Source: Massilia niastensis DSM 21313 | GTDB lineage: Bacteria; Pseudomonadota; Gammaproteobacteria; Burkholderiales; Burkholderiaceae_D | Reading direction: 5' to 3' | Assembly (NCBI RefSeq): GCF_000382345.1 | Contig: NZ_KB908117.1 | Span: forward strand, 1 to 58,510 | Length of the DNA stretch: 58,510 bases | Shown here: piece by piece, positions 45,532 to 55,107 of the stretch | Numbering within the stretch: position 1 is the first letter of the stretch | How the letters are laid out: each line of letters begins with the position of its first letter | The notes under the pieces: model-generated | What the model was told of the DNA's origin: nothing | What the model saw: only the letters and a program-made list of their open reading frames with translations | The model's database searches: none | Made by a program: the position numbers and the translations under genes

Positions 45532-46902
45532 ATGCAAGCTTCGCTGGCACAACTCATCGCGTCGATCCCCGGTGCGCGCCTGGTCGGCGCGGACGTCGGG
45601 TTCGACGGCGTTTCGACCGACAGCCGCACGGCGAATGCCGGCGCGCTGTTCGTCGCGTTGCGCGGCGAGACCTTCGATGCCCACAACTTCCTCGACCAGG
45701 TCGCCGCGCGCGGCGTGGCGGCGGTGGTGGTGCAGCAGCTGCCGGAGGGCTGGACCCTGCCGGCGATCGTGGTGCCGGACACCCTGGCGGCGCTGGGAAA
45801 GATCGCGCATCACTGGCGCAGCCAGTTCGCGTTGCCGCTGATCGGCGTCACCGGCAGCAATGGCAAGACCACGGTCAAGGAGATGATCGCCGCGATCCTG
45901 GCGGCCGCCGTGGGCGAGGACGCGCGCCTGGCGACCCGGGGTAACCTGAACAACGAGATCGGCGTGCCCTTGACCCTGTTCCGCCTGGGTGCGCAGCACC
46001 GCGCGGCGGTGATCGAGCTGGGCATGAACCATCCGGGCGAGATCGGCCGCCTGTCGGCCATCGCGGCGCCGACCGTGGGGCTGGTCAACAATGCGCAGCG
46101 CGAGCACCAGGAATTCATGCACACCGTCGAGGCGGTGGCGCGCGAGAATGGCTCGGTGCTGCAGGCGCTGCCCGCCGACGGCGTGGGCGTGTTCCCGGGC
46201 GACGATACCTATACGGACCTGTGGCGGTCGCTGACGCCGTGCCCGGTCCTCACTTTCGGCCTGAGCGAGGCCTGCGACGTGCGCGCCACCTATGCCGGCA
46301 CCGGTTTCGGCAGCGAGCTGCGGGTGAGTGCGCGCGGCGCGCAGTTTACGCTGAAGCTGGCCGCAGCCGGCGAACACAACGTGCGCAACGCGCTGGCCGC
46401 GATGGCCTGCGCTTTCGCGGCCGGCGTCAGCCAGGACGCCATCGTGCGCGGCCTGGAAGCCTTCGCCCCGGTCGGCGGCCGCCTGCAGCGCAAGCAGGCC
46501 GCCAACGGCGCCACCGTCATCGACGACACCTACAACGCCAACCCCGACTCCATGCGCGCCGCGATCGACGTGCTGGCGGCCTATCCGGCCCCGCGCATCC
46601 TGGTCGTGGGCGACATGGGCGAAGTGGGCGCGCAGGGAAAGGAATTTCACGAAGAAATCGGTGCCTACGCAAACAGCCGCGGCATCGAGACCGTGCTCGC
46701 GACCGGCGAGCTGGCGCGCCACCTGGCCGCGTCGGGAGCACAGCATTACGAGCAGTTCGAGGATTTATTGGCAGCACTGGATGAAAAACTGGGCGGCAAT
46801 ACCGACGCGACTGTCCTGGTGAAGGGCTCGCGCTTCATGAAGATGGAGCGCGTGGTCCAGCACCTGACCGGATCAATCAACATTGGCAAGGACGCCCATT
46901 AA
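45532..46902 (+). CDS. murF: UDP-MurNAc-pentapeptide synthetase MurF
   Basis: 456 aa. Mur ligase fold: 'STDSRTANAGALFVALRGET', ATP loop 'VTGSNGKTTVKEMI', 'LGMNHPGEIGRLS', 'DDTYNANPDSMRAAID', 'LVVGDMGEVG'. It adds D-Ala-D-Ala to the UDP-MurNAc-tripeptide in the cytosol. It starts 2 nt after murE. Confidence 0.95.
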   Translation: MQASLAQLIASIPGARLVGADVGFDGVSTDSRTANAGALFVALRGETFDAHNFLDQVAARGVAAVVVQQLPEGWTLPAIVVPDTLAALGKIAHHWRSQFALPLIGVTGSNGKTTVKEMIAAILAAAVGEDARLATRGNLNNEIGVPLTLFRLGAQHRAAVIELGMNHPGEIGRLSAIAAPTVGLVNNAQREHQEFMHTVEAVARENGSVLQALPADGVGVFPGDDTYTDLWRSLTPCPVLTFGLSEACDVRATYAGTGFGSELRVSARGAQFTLKLAAAGEHNVRNALAAMACAFAAGVSQDAIVRGLEAFAPVGGRLQRKQAANGATVIDDTYNANPDSMRAAIDVLAAYPAPRILVVGDMGEVGAQGKEFHEEIGAYANSRGIETVLATGELARHLAASGAQHYEQFEDLLAALDEKLGGNTDATVLVKGSRFMKMERVVQHLTGSINIGKDAH

Positions 46903-46904
46903 TC

Positions 46905-48074
46905 ATGCTTCTCTGGCTTGCTCAGTACTTCCAGGACTACATCGGTCCGCTGCGCGTATTTAACTACATCACCTTCCGCGCCGTGTTCGCGACCATCACC
47001 GCGATCACGATCGGCCTCATTTGCGGCCCGGCGGTGATCCGCAAGCTGACCGAACTGAAGGTCGGCCAGGCGGTGCGCACCTATGGCCCGCAAAGCCACC
47101 TGACCAAGCACGGCACCCCGACCATGGGCGGCGTGCTGGTCCTGATCTCGATCGGCATCTCGACCCTGCTGTGGTGCGACCTGTCGAACCGCCTGATCTG
47201 GCCGGTGCTGGTCGTGACCATGGGCTTCGGCGCGATCGGCTGGGTCGACGACTACCGCAAGGTGGTCTACAAGGACCCGGAAGGCATGCGCTCGGGCGAG
47301 AAGTATTTCTGGATGTCGCTGATCGGCATCGCGTCCGCGCTGTACCTGGCGTTCTCGGTCTCGGCCGCGAACCCGTGGGAAGTCGCGCAGCTGTTCTACG
47401 CCTGGGTGCAGTCCGGCTTCTCGATGAGCCTGCCGCCGAAGGCCGACCTGATCGTCCCGTTCTTCAAGTCGATCAGCTATCCGCTGGGCGTGTGGGGCTT
47501 CATCGCGCTGACCTATTGCGTCATCGTCGGCGCCAGCAACGCGGTCAACTTCACCGACGGCCTGGACGGCCTGGCGATCATGCCGACCGTGATGGTCGGC
47601 GGCGCGCTCGGCCTGTTCGCCTACCTGACCGGCAGCGTCACCTTCGCGAAATACCTGCTCATCCCCTACATCCCGGGCGCCGGCGAAATCCTGATCTTCT
47701 GCGGCGCGATGGCCGGCGCGGGCCTGGCCTTCCTCTGGTTTAACGCGCATCCGGCCCAGATGTTCATGGGCGACGTCGGCGCGCTGGCGCTGGGCGGCGC
47801 GCTCGGCACCATCGCCGTCATCGTGCGCCAGGAGATCGTGCTGTTCATCATGGGCGGCGTGTTCGTGGCCGAGACCCTGTCGGTGATCATCCAGGTCAGC
47901 TGGTTCAAGTACACCAAGAAGCGCTACGGCGCCGGCCGCCGCGTATTCCTGATGGCGCCGTTGCACCACCATTTTGAACAAAAGGGCTGGAAAGAGACCA
48001 AGGTCGTCGTCCGCTTCTGGATCGTGACCATGATGCTCGTCCTTGTTGGCTTGTCGACTCTGAAACTGCGCTGA
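46905..48074 (+). CDS. mraY: Phospho-MurNAc-pentapeptide transferase MraY
   Basis: 389 aa, ten membrane helices. Conserved acidic and substrate loops: 'KHGTPTMGGVLVL', 'GWVDDYRKVVYKD', 'NAVNFTDGLDGLAIMP', 'AHPAQMFMGDVGALALGG', 'LMAPLHHHFEQKGW'. It makes lipid I at the inner membrane. It follows murF by 2 nt. Confidence 0.96.
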   Translation: MLLWLAQYFQDYIGPLRVFNYITFRAVFATITAITIGLICGPAVIRKLTELKVGQAVRTYGPQSHLTKHGTPTMGGVLVLISIGISTLLWCDLSNRLIWPVLVVTMGFGAIGWVDDYRKVVYKDPEGMRSGEKYFWMSLIGIASALYLAFSVSAANPWEVAQLFYAWVQSGFSMSLPPKADLIVPFFKSISYPLGVWGFIALTYCVIVGASNAVNFTDGLDGLAIMPTVMVGGALGLFAYLTGSVTFAKYLLIPYIPGAGEILIFCGAMAGAGLAFLWFNAHPAQMFMGDVGALALGGALGTIAVIVRQEIVLFIMGGVFVAETLSVIIQVSWFKYTKKRYGAGRRVFLMAPLHHHFEQKGWKETKVVVRFWIVTMMLVLVGLSTLKLR

Positions 48075-49591
48075 TGAACTACGAAGGCAAATCCGCACTG
48101 GTACTGGGCCTTGGCGAATCGGGGCTGGCAATGGCGCAATGGCTGGCGCGCTGCGGCGCGCGCGTGCGCGTCGCCGATACCCGCACCGAGCCGCAGCGCC
48201 TGTTCGCCCTGCGCCAGGCGGTGCCCACGGCCGAATTCGCCGGCGGCGAATTCACGGCCGACTTGCTGGACGGGGTCGATTTCGTCGCCGTCAGCCCGGG
48301 CCTGGCCCCGCAGCGCGAACTGGCGTCGATCGCGCCGGCGGCGCTGGCGCGCCACGTGCCGGTCTGGGGCGAGATCGAGCTGTTCGCCCAGGCCCTGGCC
48401 CACCTGCGCCAGGAACGCGGCTATGCCCCGAAAGTCATCGCCATCACCGGCACCAACGGCAAGACCACCGTCACCAGCCTGACCGGCCTGCTGTGCCGCC
48501 GCGCCGGCCTGTCCACCCGCGTGGCCGGCAACATCAGCCCGGCCGCGCTGGACGTGCTGCGCGAAGTGCTCGATAGCGACGACCTGCCGCAGGCCTGGGT
48601 GCTCGAACTGTCGAGCTTCCAGCTGCACACCACCTTCAGCCTGCAGGCCGACGCGGCCACGGTGCTGAACCTGACCCAGGACCACCTCGACTGGCACGGC
48701 AGCATGGATGCCTACGCGGCCGACAAGGCGCGCATCTTCGGCGCCGACACCGTGCGCGTGCTCAATCGCGACGACGCGCTCGTGATGCGCATGGTCGCCG
48801 TCGACACCCCGAGCGTCACCTTCGGCACGGGCGAACCCGAGGAGCCGAACAGCTTCGGCCTGGTCAACGAGCGCGGCGTGCTGTGGCTCGCCACCGCCGT
48901 CGCCGGAGAAGAACCGGAAAAGAAGCGAAGGAAGGGCCGCGCGGAGGCGCTTCCGACCGAGGCGCCCGAGCCGGTCGAGGTGACCGTGAACCGCCTGATG
49001 CCGGCCGATGCGCTGCGCATCCGCGGCCTGCACAACGCCTCGAACGCGCTGGCCGCGCTGGCCCTGTGCCGCGCCTGCGGCCTGCCGCTGGCGCCGCTGC
49101 TGCACGGCCTGCGCGAATACGCGGGCGAGCCGCACCGCGTCGAGCTGGTCGCGAGCATCGACAACGTCGACTTCTACGACGACAGCAAGGGCACCAACGT
49201 CGGCGCCACCGTCGCCGCGCTGGAAGGCCTGGGCAAGGCCTTCACCGGGGAAGACCAGCAGATCGTGCTGATCGCCGGCGGCGACGGCAAGGGCCAGGAC
49301 TTCGCGCCGCTGGCGCTCCCGAGCTCGCGCTACGTGCGCGCGGTGCTCCTGATCGGCCGCGACGCGCCGGCCGTGCGCGCCGCCATCGAACCGACCGGCG
49401 TGCCGGTGTTCGACCTCGCCAGCCTGCCGGAAGCCGTGCGCCGCGCGGCCGGCCTGGCGAAAGCGGGGGATGCCGTGCTGCTGTCACCGGCCTGCGCCAG
49501 CCTGGACATGTTCACCAACTACGCGCACCGCGCGCAGGTGTTCGTCGACGCCGTGCGTGAAATCGCGCTCGAGAAGGGGCAGGAGATCTGA
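48074..49591 (+). CDS. murD: UDP-MurNAc-L-Ala:D-Glu ligase MurD
   Basis: 505 aa, long for MurD (about 440 in E. coli). N-terminal 'VLGLGESGLAMAQWLARCGA', ATP loop 'ITGTNGKTTVTSLTGLLCRR', 'LELSSFQLHTT', 'DSKGTNVGATVAALEG', 'LIAGGDGKGQDF'. The extra length is partly a charged insert near residues 275-305 ('EEPEKKRRKGRAEAL'). Adds D-glutamate. One-base overlap with mraY and with ftsW. Confidence 0.95.
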   Translation: MNYEGKSALVLGLGESGLAMAQWLARCGARVRVADTRTEPQRLFALRQAVPTAEFAGGEFTADLLDGVDFVAVSPGLAPQRELASIAPAALARHVPVWGEIELFAQALAHLRQERGYAPKVIAITGTNGKTTVTSLTGLLCRRAGLSTRVAGNISPAALDVLREVLDSDDLPQAWVLELSSFQLHTTFSLQADAATVLNLTQDHLDWHGSMDAYAADKARIFGADTVRVLNRDDALVMRMVAVDTPSVTFGTGEPEEPNSFGLVNERGVLWLATAVAGEEPEKKRRKGRAEALPTEAPEPVEVTVNRLMPADALRIRGLHNASNALAALALCRACGLPLAPLLHGLREYAGEPHRVELVASIDNVDFYDDSKGTNVGATVAALEGLGKAFTGEDQQIVLIAGGDGKGQDFAPLALPSSRYVRAVLLIGRDAPAVRAAIEPTGVPVFDLASLPEAVRRAAGLAKAGDAVLLSPACASLDMFTNYAHRAQVFVDAVREIALEKGQEI

Positions 49592-50808
49592 TGGCGTTCC
49601 AGATTCCCTTCAAGTTCTCCGGTTCCTCCAAGGACGTCCCGATCGCGGCCGGCAGCCGTCCGTCCAGGATGATGGAGTACGACCAGCCGCTGGTCTGGGT
49701 CACCCTGATCCTGATGCTGTTCGGAATGGTGATGGTGTACTCGGCCTCGATCGCGCTGCCCGACTCGCCCAAGTTCGCCTGGCTGGGCGACCGCAACGAA
49801 TATTTCCTGGAGCGCCAGTTCGGCTTCATCGTGGTGTCCGTCATCGCCGCCGCGCTGGTGTTCCGCATCCCGATCGCGCAGTGGCAGAAATGGGCGCCGA
49901 TGATGTTCATCGGCACCCTGGTCCTGCTGATGCTGGTCCTGATCCCGGGCGTGGGCGTGTCGGTCAACGGCGCGCGCCGCTGGCTGTCGCTGAAGGTGTT
50001 CAACCTGCAGCCGTCCGAGCTGATGAAGATCGCGGTGGTCCTGTACGCGGCCGACTTCACCGTGCGCAAGCAGGAATACATGCACAAGCTGACCAAGGGC
50101 TTCGTGCCGATGATGGTCGCGATCGGCCTGGTCGGCGGCCTGCTGCTGATGGAACCCGACCTCGGCGCCTTCGGCGTGATCGTCTGCATCGCGATGGGCA
50201 TCCTGTTCCTGGGCGGGGTCAACATCGTCTGGTTCGGCGGCATCGGCGCGCTGCTGGTGGTGATCTTCACCTCGATCATCGCGCTGTCGCCGTTCCGCCG
50301 CGCGCGCATGTTCGCCTACCTCGACCCGTGGCAGGAGGACAATGCGCTGGACAAGGCGTACCAGCTGACCCACTCCCTGATCGCGTTCGGCCGCGGCGAG
50401 TTCTTCGGCGTCGGCCTGGGCGGCTCGGTCGAGAAGCTGCACTACCTGCCGGAAGCGCACACCGACTTCATCATGGCCGTGATCGGCGAAGAGCTCGGCC
50501 TGGTCGGCGTGCTGGCCGTGATCGCGCTGTTCTACTGGCTGGTCAAGCGCGCCTTCGACATCGGCCGCCAGGCGATCGCCCTCGACCAGACCTTCGCCGG
50601 CCTGGCCGCGAAGGGCATCGGCATCTGGATCGGCGTGCAGACCTTCATCAACATGGGCGTCAACCTCGGCCTGCTGCCGACCAAGGGCCTGACCCTTCCC
50701 TTGATGAGCTATGGCGGTTCCGGCGTATTGATCAACTGCGTGGGCCTGGCGATCCTGCTGCGCATCGACTACGAGAACCGCGTGCGGATGAAGGGAGGCC
50801 GCACATGA
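49591..50808 (+). CDS. ftsW: Septal peptidoglycan polymerase FtsW
   Basis: 405 aa SEDS-family protein with about ten helices. Typical blocks: 'GVGVSVNGARRWLSLKVFNL', 'QPSELMKIAVVLYAADF', 'LLMEPDLGAFGVIVCIAMG', 'YQLTHSLIAFGRGEFFGVGL', 'AHTDFIMAVIGEELGL', 'LPLMSYGGSGVLINC'. The catalytic Asp of SEDS proteins lies in the large loop ('EAHTDFIMAVIGEE' area). Pairs with FtsI. Overlaps murG by 4 nt. Confidence 0.95.
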   Translation: MAFQIPFKFSGSSKDVPIAAGSRPSRMMEYDQPLVWVTLILMLFGMVMVYSASIALPDSPKFAWLGDRNEYFLERQFGFIVVSVIAAALVFRIPIAQWQKWAPMMFIGTLVLLMLVLIPGVGVSVNGARRWLSLKVFNLQPSELMKIAVVLYAADFTVRKQEYMHKLTKGFVPMMVAIGLVGGLLLMEPDLGAFGVIVCIAMGILFLGGVNIVWFGGIGALLVVIFTSIIALSPFRRARMFAYLDPWQEDNALDKAYQLTHSLIAFGRGEFFGVGLGGSVEKLHYLPEAHTDFIMAVIGEELGLVGVLAVIALFYWLVKRAFDIGRQAIALDQTFAGLAAKGIGIWIGVQTFINMGVNLGLLPTKGLTLPLMSYGGSGVLINCVGLAILLRIDYENRVRMKGGRT

Positions 50809-51887
50809 AGCGCCTGATGATCATGGCGGCGGGCACCGGCGGCCACATCTTCCCCGGCATCGCGATCGCGCAGACCATGCGCGCGCGCGGCTGGGAAGTG
50901 TCGTGGCTGGGCACCGCGCACGGCATGGAAAAGGACCTGGTGCCGAAGGCCGGCATCGCGATGGACACCATCGACTTCGCCGGCCTGCGCGGCAAGGGCC
51001 TGGCCCACACCATCACCGGCGCGTTCAAGATGGCGGCCAGCTTCGCCAGCTGCCGCCGCTACCTGAGCCTGCGCAAGCCGGACGTGGTGCTGGGCATGGG
51101 CGGCTACGTGACCGTGCCGGGCGGGATGATGGCGCGCACGCGCGGCGTGCCGCTGGCGCTGGTGAATGCCGACGCCGCGCTGCTGTTGTCGAACAAGACC
51201 CTGACCCCGATCGCGCAGCGCGTGCTGTTCGGCTTCCCGGCCGATTTCGGCAGCGCGGCCGGCAAGGCGGTCGTCACCGGCAACCCGGTGCGCAGGGAAA
51301 TCCTCGACCTGCCGGCGCCGGCCCAGCGCTTCGCCGGCCGCAGCGGTCCGCTGCGGGTGCTGGTGATGGGCGGCAGCCTGGGCGCCAAGGTGCTGAACGA
51401 CAGCGTGCCGGCGGCGCTGGCCCTGATCGACCCGGCGCTGCGCCCGGTCGTGACCCACCAGTCGGGCAAGAAGAACATCGAGGCGCTGCGCGCGGCCTAT
51501 GCCGGCGCCGGTGTCAACGCGAACGTGGTCGACTTCATTGATGACATGGCCGCGGCCTACGCCGGGGCCGACCTGGTGATCTGCCGCGCCGGCGCGATCA
51601 CGGTGTCGGAACTGACGGCGGCGGGCGTGGCCAGCGTGCTGGTGCCTTTCGTGGCCAGCACCACCAGCCACCAGCGCGACAACGCGGTATGGATGCATCA
51701 ACAGAAAGCGGCAGTGCACCTGCCGCAGGGCGAACTGAATCCGCAGCGGCTGGCAAGCCTGCTGCAAACGACGACACGCGACGACTGCCTGGCGATGGCG
51801 CAGGCGGCGCGGCAGGCAGGCAAGCGCGACGCCAACGAGGCGATCGCACAGGTACTGGAACAATTGGCGGGAATAAGGGCACGATGA
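50805..51887 (+). CDS. murG: Lipid II synthase MurG
   Basis: 360 aa GT-B glycosyltransferase: N-terminal 'MAAGTGGHIFPGIAIAQTMR', 'VVLGMGGYVTVPGG', 'VTGNPVRREI', C-terminal 'LVMGGSLGAKVLNDSVP' and donor site 'CRAGAITVSELTAAGVASVL'. Adds GlcNAc to lipid I on the inner membrane face. ATGA overlap with ftsW and with murC. Confidence 0.96.
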   Translation: MKRLMIMAAGTGGHIFPGIAIAQTMRARGWEVSWLGTAHGMEKDLVPKAGIAMDTIDFAGLRGKGLAHTITGAFKMAASFASCRRYLSLRKPDVVLGMGGYVTVPGGMMARTRGVPLALVNADAALLLSNKTLTPIAQRVLFGFPADFGSAAGKAVVTGNPVRREILDLPAPAQRFAGRSGPLRVLVMGGSLGAKVLNDSVPAALALIDPALRPVVTHQSGKKNIEALRAAYAGAGVNANVVDFIDDMAAAYAGADLVICRAGAITVSELTAAGVASVLVPFVASTTSHQRDNAVWMHQQKAAVHLPQGELNPQRLASLLQTTTRDDCLAMAQAARQAGKRDANEAIAQVLEQLAGIRAR

Positions 51888-53272
51888 AGCACAAGATCAA
51901 GAACATCCATTTCGTCGGCATCGGCGGCAGCGGCATGAGCGGCATCGCCGAGGTGCTGCTGAATCTCGGCTACCGCGTCTCGGGTTCCGACCTGAACAGC
52001 AACGCGGCCAGCCAGCGCCTGGCGGAGCTGGGCGCGCGCGTCGAACTGGGCCACAAGGCCGAGAACGTGGCGGGCGCCGACGTGGTCGTGACCTCGACCG
52101 CCGTCAACGAGGCCAACCCGGAAGTCGTGGCGGCCCGCGCCGCCAAGGTGCCGGTGGTGCCGCGCGCGATCATGCTGGGCGAACTGATGCGCCTGAAGCG
52201 CGGCATCGCGATCGCCGGCACCCACGGCAAGACCACCACCACCAGCCTGGTGGCCTCGGTGCTGGCCCAGGGCGGCCTGGATCCCACCTTCGTCATCGGC
52301 GGGCGCCTGAACAGCGCCGGCGCGAACGCCAAGCTGGGCTCGGGCGAGTACATCGTGGCCGAGGCCGACGAGTCGGACGCGTCGTTCCTGAACCTGACGC
52401 CGATGATCGAAGTGATCACCAACATCGACGCCGACCACATGGAGACCTACGAGCACGACTTCGAGAAGCTGAAGGGCGCGTTCGTGAACTTCACCCACCG
52501 CCTGCCGTTCTACGGCCGCGTGATGATGTGCATCGACGACCGCCACGTGCGCGACATCCTGCCGCAGGTGACCAAGCCGGTGACGACCTACGGCTTCTCG
52601 GAAGAGGCCGAAGTGCGCGCCATCGACGCCTACGCGGACGGCGTGCACATGCACTTCACGGTGCGCCAGGACGGCTATCCGGACGCCAGGTTCGTGCTGA
52701 ACCAGCCGGGCATGCACAATGTGCTCAACGCCTGCTCGGCGATCGCGATCGCGCGCGAGATCGGCATTCCCGACGCCGCCACCGCCCAGGGCCTGCTGGA
52801 ATTCCGCGGCGTGGGCCGCCGCTTCACCCGCTACGGCGAGGTCCAGCTGCCGGCCGGCGGCAGCTTCACCCTGGTCGACGACTTCGGCCACCACCCGGTC
52901 GAGACCGAGGTGACCCTGGCCGCCGCCCGCGCCGCCTATCCGGGCCGGCGCCTGGTGCTGGCCTTCCAGCCGCACCGCTACAGCCGCACGCGCGACCTGT
53001 TCGAGGACTTCGTGAAGGTCCTCGGCACGCCCGACGTGCTGCTGCTGTCCGATGTCTACCCGGCCGGCGAAGCGCCGATCGTGGCCGCCGACGGCCGCGC
53101 CCTGGCGCGCGCGCTGCGCACCGCCGGCAAGACCGAACCGATTTTCGTGGAGGCGATCGCCGACATGCCCGCCGCCATCCTGAACGTGGCGCGCGACGGC
53201 GACGTCGTCCTCACCATGGGCGCAGGCTCGATCAGCGGCGTCCCCAATCAACTGACCAATGCAAAGGCTTAA
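51884..53272 (+). CDS. murC: UDP-MurNAc:L-Ala ligase MurC
   Basis: 462 aa. 'HFVGIGGSGMSGIAEVLLNL', ATP loop 'IAGTHGKTTTTSLVASVL', 'VAEADESDASFLNL', 'NIDADHMETYEHDF', 'DDFGHHPVE', 'LAFQPHRYSRTRDLFEDF'. First amino acid addition in the peptide stem. The frame is open further upstream only inside murG. Confidence 0.96.
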   Translation: MKHKIKNIHFVGIGGSGMSGIAEVLLNLGYRVSGSDLNSNAASQRLAELGARVELGHKAENVAGADVVVTSTAVNEANPEVVAARAAKVPVVPRAIMLGELMRLKRGIAIAGTHGKTTTTSLVASVLAQGGLDPTFVIGGRLNSAGANAKLGSGEYIVAEADESDASFLNLTPMIEVITNIDADHMETYEHDFEKLKGAFVNFTHRLPFYGRVMMCIDDRHVRDILPQVTKPVTTYGFSEEAEVRAIDAYADGVHMHFTVRQDGYPDARFVLNQPGMHNVLNACSAIAIAREIGIPDAATAQGLLEFRGVGRRFTRYGEVQLPAGGSFTLVDDFGHHPVETEVTLAAARAAYPGRRLVLAFQPHRYSRTRDLFEDFVKVLGTPDVLLLSDVYPAGEAPIVAADGRALARALRTAGKTEPIFVEAIADMPAAILNVARDGDVVLTMGAGSISGVPNQLTNAKA

Positions 53273-53275
53273 TTC

Positions 53276-54262
53276 GTGAACGTGTCCACCACTCCTACCA
53301 TTGACGCGGCTTCTTTCGGCAAGGTCGGCGTGCTGTTCGGCGGCCGCTCCGCCGAACGTGACGTATCGATCATGTCCGGCACCGGCGTGCTGGAAGCCCT
53401 GAAGAGCCGCGGCATCGACGCCCACCCGTTCGATCCGGGCACCCAGAGCCTGGCCGACCTGGCGGCGCAGAACTTCGACCGCGTGTTCATCGCGCTGCAC
53501 GGCCGCTACGGCGAGGACGGCAGCCTGCAGGGCGCGCTCGAGCAGCTCGGCATCCCGTATACCGGCTCCGGCGTGATGGCGTCCGCGGTCGGCATGGACA
53601 AGATCACCACCAAGAAGATCTGGCTGATGCACGGCGTGCCGACGCCGGGCTACGCCGCGATCGGCGCGAACACCGACCTGGATAAGGTGGTGGCCGAGGT
53701 CGGCCTGCCGCTGATCGTCAAGCCGCCCCTGGAAGGCTCGACCATCGGCATCACCAAGGTCACCAGAGCGGAAGAACTGAAGGCCGCCGTGGAACTGGCC
53801 GCCGGCTTCGACGAAGTGGTGCTGGCCGAGGAATTCGTCACCGGCCGCGAGTTCACCGTCGCCGTGCTGGGCACGGGCGCGAAGGCGCGTGCGCTGCCGA
53901 TCGTCGAGATCGTGGCCCCGGAAGGCAACTACGACTACCAGAACAAGTATTTCAGCGACGACACGCAGTACCACTGCCCGGCCCAGCTTTCTCCCGAACT
54001 GACCGAGGAGATCCAGCGCCACTCGGTGGAAGCCTACCGCGCGCTCGGCTGCGAGGGCTGGGGCCGGGTCGACGTGCTGGTGCGCGAGAGCGACAACCGT
54101 CCGTTCCTGCTCGAGGTGAACACCTCGCCGGGCATGACCACCCATTCGCTGGTGCCGATGGCCGCGCGCGCGGTGGGCATCAGCTACGAGGACCTGTGCA
54201 TCGAGATCCTGCGCTCGGCGCGGATCAAGATGGGCAACAGAATGGCAAAAGCAGAGGGATAA
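53276..54262 (+). CDS. ddlB: D-alanine-D-alanine ligase DdlB
   Basis: 328 aa ATP-grasp enzyme. 'VGVLFGGRSAERDVSIMSGT', 'FIALHGRYGEDGSLQGALEQ', 'YTGSGVMASAVGMDK', 'LIVKPPLEGSTIGITKV', 'EVNTSPGMTTHSLVP'. GTG start 3 nt after murC. Supplies the dipeptide used by MurF. Confidence 0.95.
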   Translation: MNVSTTPTIDAASFGKVGVLFGGRSAERDVSIMSGTGVLEALKSRGIDAHPFDPGTQSLADLAAQNFDRVFIALHGRYGEDGSLQGALEQLGIPYTGSGVMASAVGMDKITTKKIWLMHGVPTPGYAAIGANTDLDKVVAEVGLPLIVKPPLEGSTIGITKVTRAEELKAAVELAAGFDEVVLAEEFVTGREFTVAVLGTGAKARALPIVEIVAPEGNYDYQNKYFSDDTQYHCPAQLSPELTEEIQRHSVEAYRALGCEGWGRVDVLVRESDNRPFLLEVNTSPGMTTHSLVPMAARAVGISYEDLCIEILRSARIKMGNRMAKAEG

Positions 54263-54268
54263 GAAGCC

Positions 54269-55093
54269 ATGTGGCATGACGTCCGGGCCCTGAATGCTAC
54301 CGCCAGCGCCACCATGGCGCTGACGGTGCTCGCCTGTATCGCGTCGTTCGTGTGGTGGCTGTCGCAGCTGCCCATGTTCTCGTTGCGCGAGGTGACGGTG
54401 GAGAGCATGTACCAGATCGACCTGCGGCACGTGAACGAACTCACGGTGCGCAACGGCGTGATCGGCAAGATCCGCGGGAATTTCTTCACCGCCGACCTGG
54501 AGCAGGTGAGGACGACCTTCGAGACGGTGCCGTGGGTGCGCCGGGCAACCGTGCGCCGCGAGTGGCCGAATCAGCTGATCGTGGAGGTGGAAGAACACGA
54601 GGCGATCGGCACCTGGGGCGAGGATGGCCGCCTGCTGTCGGTCAAGGGCGATGTGTTCACCGCCAACATCGCCGAAGCCGACGACGAATACGAGCTGCCG
54701 GCCTTCTCCGGACCGGTCGGCAGCGAGAAGGAAGTGCTGTCCCGCTTCTCGGAACTGCGCGCGCTGTTCGCGCCGGTGAAGCTGGTGCCGCGCGAAGTCA
54801 GCCTGTCCAGCCGCTACGCCTGGACCGTGAAGCTGGACAACGGCATGAGCGTGGAACTGGGGCGCGAGCAGGACCGCGCCACGCTGAAGAATCGCGTGCA
54901 GCGCCTGGTCGGCGTCTACCCGCAGCTGGTCGCCAGGCTGCAGGAGGGACGCATCGACACCATCGACATGCGCTATCCGAACGGATTGGCGCTGTCGTCG
55001 GCGGCGCTGAACGTGCCCCTTGACGCCACCAAGCCGGTCAAGGCGGCAAAGAAAAAAACGACTCCGACCAACAAAACAACCAAGCAAACCTAA
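54269..55093 (+). CDS. ftsQ: Cell division protein FtsQ
   Basis: 274 aa bitopic protein: membrane helix (about 13-33), POTRA domain ('FSLREVTVESMYQIDLRHVN', 'TFETVPWVRRATVRREWPN') and beta domain. Ends in a Lys/Thr-rich tail ('KPVKAAKKKTTPTNKTTKQT'). Scaffold for FtsB-FtsL. Follows ddlB by 6 nt. Confidence 0.93.
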   Translation: MWHDVRALNATASATMALTVLACIASFVWWLSQLPMFSLREVTVESMYQIDLRHVNELTVRNGVIGKIRGNFFTADLEQVRTTFETVPWVRRATVRREWPNQLIVEVEEHEAIGTWGEDGRLLSVKGDVFTANIAEADDEYELPAFSGPVGSEKEVLSRFSELRALFAPVKLVPREVSLSSRYAWTVKLDNGMSVELGREQDRATLKNRVQRLVGVYPQLVARLQEGRIDTIDMRYPNGLALSSAALNVPLDATKPVKAAKKKTTPTNKTTKQT

Positions 55094-55107
55094 GCAGGCG
55101 AACAGCA

